7,354 bases of DNA, from NCBI GenBank assembly GCA_031430375.1, contig JANPBJ010000246.1:1-7354 (forward strand), read 5' to 3'. Source of the DNA: JAENVU01 sp031430375. GTDB lineage: Bacteria > Actinomycetota > Acidimicrobiia > IMCC26256 > JAENVU01. This document shows positions 6,647-7,354 of the stretch, piece by piece. Positions within the stretch are counted from its first letter, which is position 1. Each line of letters opens with the position of its first letter. Below the pieces are notes generated by a model. That model searched no databases and was not told the origin of the DNA. It saw nothing but the letters and a program-made list of their open reading frames with translations. Both the position numbers and the translations under genes were made by a program.

Positions 6647-6730
6647 CTCTCTGGCGGTCCGCTGTGGTGCTTCCAGAGGGCAACGCTTCGCTCGCGGGAC
6701 TCCTCAGTCCCGATGCGCCAAGGCCTTGCC
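6647..6730. other. Two adjacent hairpin-forming inverted repeats
   Basis: First stem: CTCTGG (6649-6654) pairs with CCAGAG (6673-6678), extended by C6647-G6680 and T6648-G6679, around an 18-base loop. Second: CGGGACT (6695-6701) pairs perfectly with AGTCCCG (6706-6712) around CCTC. It is nested in CGC/GCG (6689-6691 with 6715-6717) and GGCAA/TTGCC (6679-6683 with 6726-6730). GGCAA shares G6679-G6680 with the extended first stem, so those outermost pairs are alternatives. No run of T follows either hairpin on either strand, so they are not plain intrinsic terminators. On the minus strand they would lie in the 5' leader of the small-peptide and HD operon. Confidence 0.4.
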
Positions 6731-6735
6731 GTCTC

Positions 6736-6848
6736 GATCCAACCCGGGGTGCCCTCCTTCTCTAGCGACTGGTGGTATCGCGCCTTTTGGCATCGACAGA
6801 TACCAGGAGTTGCTGTAGAGCGACAGAGGTCACCCTAGGGCGACGATC
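6736..6848. other. Long imperfect hairpin, candidate structured RNA or folded DNA element
   Basis: Paired arms from outside in are: GATC 6736-6739 with 6845-6848; CCC 6743-6745 with GGG 6838-6840; GGGTG 6747-6751 with CACCC 6831-6835; CCTC 6753-6756 with GAGG 6826-6829; CTCTA 6760-6764 with TAGAG 6816-6820; GCGACT 6765-6770 with AGTTGC 6808-6813 (one G-T); TGGTATC 6773-6779 with GATACCA 6799-6805; and an apical GCC-TTTT-GGC (6782-6791). That is roughly 35 pairs in 113 bases, interrupted by small internal loops and a TG bulge. The two G-T pairs (also G6746-T6836) are allowed only on plus-strand RNA, which mildly favours that strand. It matches no RNA family I can recall. Pairing was worked out by eye, with no energy calculation. 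Confidence 0.5.
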
Positions 6849-6862
6849 ACCGCGTTTCTGCA

Positions 6863-6898
6863 CATTGACATCATTGGCAACATCTATCTCATTGACAA
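6863..6898. repeat. Four tandem 9-bp units (CATTGACAT-like), one degenerate
   Basis: Consecutive units are CATTGACAT, CATTGGCAA, CATCTATCT and CATTGACAA. Units 1, 2 and 4 share CATTG-CA; unit 3 keeps only CAT. Two consensus TTGACA -35 hexamers (6865-6870 and 6892-6897) lie inside units 1 and 4. TCTCAT (6887-6892), 16 bases after the first TTGACA, is a weak -10 candidate. The array may be binding sites for a regulator sitting on a promoter, read towards the gene at 7004. Confidence 0.5.
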
Positions 6899-6949
6899 CA
6901 GGATCTTCCCACGATGCGCCGGCCATCCGCAATGGGAGTCCGGGGGAAT

Positions 6950-6964
6950 ACCACCAATCGTGGT
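6950..6964. repeat. Small inverted repeat, possible operator
   Basis: ACCAC (6950-6954) and GTGGT (6960-6964) are exact inverted copies around five bases. They lie where the -35 region of a promoter using TAGGCT (6976-6981) would fall. The arms are short, so chance is a real possibility. Confidence 0.25.
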
Positions 6965-6975
6965 CAGGCCGGTCC

Positions 6976-6981
6976 TAGGCT
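6976..6981 (+). promoter_or_regulatory. Candidate -10 hexamer for the conserved gene at 7004
   Basis: TAGGCT is the same hexamer found before the hydratase gene. It is ten bases before the ATG at 6992 and 22 before the ATG at 7004, which would give a short leader containing the GGAG at 6994-6997. No clear -35 element is seen at the usual distance. Confidence 0.35.
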
Positions 6982-7003
6982 CGATCGGACGATGGAGCAC
7001 ACG

Positions 7004-7354
7004 ATGGACGAAACCCTCGAAAACCCCGCCGGCGATGACCAAATCCTGGAACTCGAACGTGAGTTATGCCGTCTGGCGGAGGTCTCCGCCGCCAGAGTCG
7101 TCACCGACGACATCGGCCGCCCGACCGAGGTCCACATCCTGGCCAACTCCGCCAAGCACGCAAAACAGGTCGTGCGCGACATTCAGTCGGTGGCGCTAGC
7201 CAGCTTCGGGATCGAACTCGACCGCCGCATTGTGTCGGTGGTGCAACTCAACGGCGATGGCAACGAACGGATCGACCTGACCGCAGCGGTGGCGCCCGAC
7301 CGAGCGATGCTCGTCGATGTGGTTTCCGAGGTCACCGGGCTCCGCAGCCTGGTC
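7004..7354 (+). CDS. Conserved hypothetical protein with a KQVVRDIQS beta-alpha-beta domain (3' end outside window)
   Basis: The frame is open from its start to the right edge, giving 117 residues from the ATG at 7004. An ATG at 6992 would add MEHT, but 7004 is preferred because GGAG (6994-6997) lies six bases before it. After an acidic, probably helical N-terminus (DQILELERELCRLAEV), the core reads ARVVTDDIGRPTEVHILA, then KHAKQVVRDIQSVALASFGI, then RRIVSVVQLNGDGNERIDLT. The pattern is strand, helix, strand. I recall similar KQVVRDIQS-type sequences as conserved hypothetical proteins of Actinobacteria and some Firmicutes but cannot name a function. The rest, AAVAPDRAMLVDVVSEVTGL, starts what may be a second alpha/beta unit. 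It is divergent from the small-peptide and HD operon across the structured intergenic region. No membrane segment is visible so far. Confidence 0.72.
   Translation, partial: MDETLENPAGDDQILELERELCRLAEVSAARVVTDDIGRPTEVHILANSAKHAKQVVRDIQSVALASFGIELDRRIVSVVQLNGDGNERIDLTAAVAPDRAMLVDVVSEVTGLRSLV

Larger units (their letters stand above)
6636..7003. other. Long structured intergenic region between the HD operon and a divergent conserved gene
   Basis: I see no protein gene in these 368 bases. A minus-strand frame from about 6833 down to the TGA overlapping the ATG at 6619 is open for about 70 codons but has no ATG, GTG or TTG start and has many codons ending in A or T. Plus-strand frames are short and unlike any family. 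Instead the stretch holds two blocks of inverted complementarity (6647-6730 and 6736-6848), four tandem 9-bp units with TTGACA hexamers (6863-6898), a small inverted repeat (6950-6964) and a TAGGCT hexamer (6976-6981). The block at 6859-6907 is visibly more AT-rich than the genes around it. Promoters for both flanking genes should lie here. Confidence 0.6.

Noticed and set aside
6618..6818. Plus-strand 66-codon frame in the intergenic region
   Set aside because: It has no ribosome binding site and no recognisable family, and it is antisense to the small peptide gene's start and runs through the structured blocks.
6617..6833. A minus-strand frame of about 70 codons ending in a TGA that overlaps the small peptide ATG
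   Set aside because: It contains no ATG, GTG or TTG, its codon use is unlike neighbouring genes, and it coincides with hairpin-forming sequence. Non-coding structure explains it better.
5354..6838. A 494-codon open frame on the plus strand, antisense to the HD gene
   Set aside because: Its product is rich in Arg, His, Glu and Gln with no recognisable domain, and it lies over a strand with a clear membrane HD protein. Long antisense frames are expected in GC-rich coding DNA.
6736..6848. Integron attC site or miniature transposon
   Set aside because: No GTTRRRY/RYYYAAC core sites, no target-site duplication and no integrase or transposase are visible here.
6640..6850. Known riboswitch or RNA classes (c-di-GMP-I, c-di-AMP, cobalamin, TPP, SAM-IV, SRP RNA, RNase P, tmRNA)
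   Set aside because: Short look-alikes such as ACCAGGAG (compare the cobalamin GCCAGGAGACC box) and GGGGTGCCC (compare SAM-IV) occur, but none of the required conserved cores is complete on either strand by eye.
1..7354. CRISPR array, tRNA or rRNA genes, insertion sequence
   Set aside because: I saw no regularly spaced repeats with unique spacers, no tRNA-like cloverleaf, no rRNA sequence and no transposase-like protein. The HNH gene alone is not evidence of an intact mobile element.

Overview
The window is GC-rich, densely coded DNA, most likely from an actinobacterium. An Acidimicrobiia (Ilumatobacter-like) source is my best guess, based on the mix of families: a DUF222-type HNH nuclease, an alpha/beta-hydrolase fused to a class III nucleotide cyclase, a DUF5317 membrane protein, polytopic HD-domain proteins, and -10-like hexamers lying directly against start codons, as in leaderless transcripts. 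The taxonomic placement is inference only.

Layout, left to right. (1) 2-445 (+): C-terminal part of an HNH endonuclease that runs off the left edge. (2) 493-1239 (+): class I SAM-dependent methyltransferase. (3) 3364 down to 1265 (-): a two-gene operon, a crotonase-fold enoyl-CoA hydratase/isomerase abutting an alpha/beta-hydrolase-adenylate cyclase fusion with zero bases between them. (4) 3365-3417: a 53-bp divergent promoter region shared with 3418-4065 (+), a DUF5317 membrane protein. (5) 6619 down to 4014 (-): a candidate three-gene unit made of a 28-residue membrane peptide with an almost perfect Shine-Dalgarno sequence, a polytopic HD-domain protein, and a second polytopic HD paralogue whose HD residues are lost. 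The two HD genes overlap by ATGA. The last gene overlaps the DUF5317 gene tail to tail by 52 bp. (6) 6636-7003: an unusually long non-coding stretch with an extensive imperfect hairpin (about 6736-6848), a second structured segment (6647-6730) and four tandem 9-bp units (6863-6898). (7) 7004-7354 (+): start of a conserved hypothetical protein that runs off the right edge.

How the parts may work together. The cyclase would make a cyclic nucleotide in response to whatever its hydrolase-like half recognises. The HD pair looks like a membrane-sensor signalling module in which one partner keeps the HD metal ligands but lacks the GYP segment, and the other looks like a pseudoenzyme. The structured intergenic region sits between the HD operon and the divergent conserved hypothetical gene, so it could control either or both. 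The most novel-looking material is this unit: small peptide, HD, pseudo-HD and the structured leader or intergenic element. The functional links are inference from gene order.
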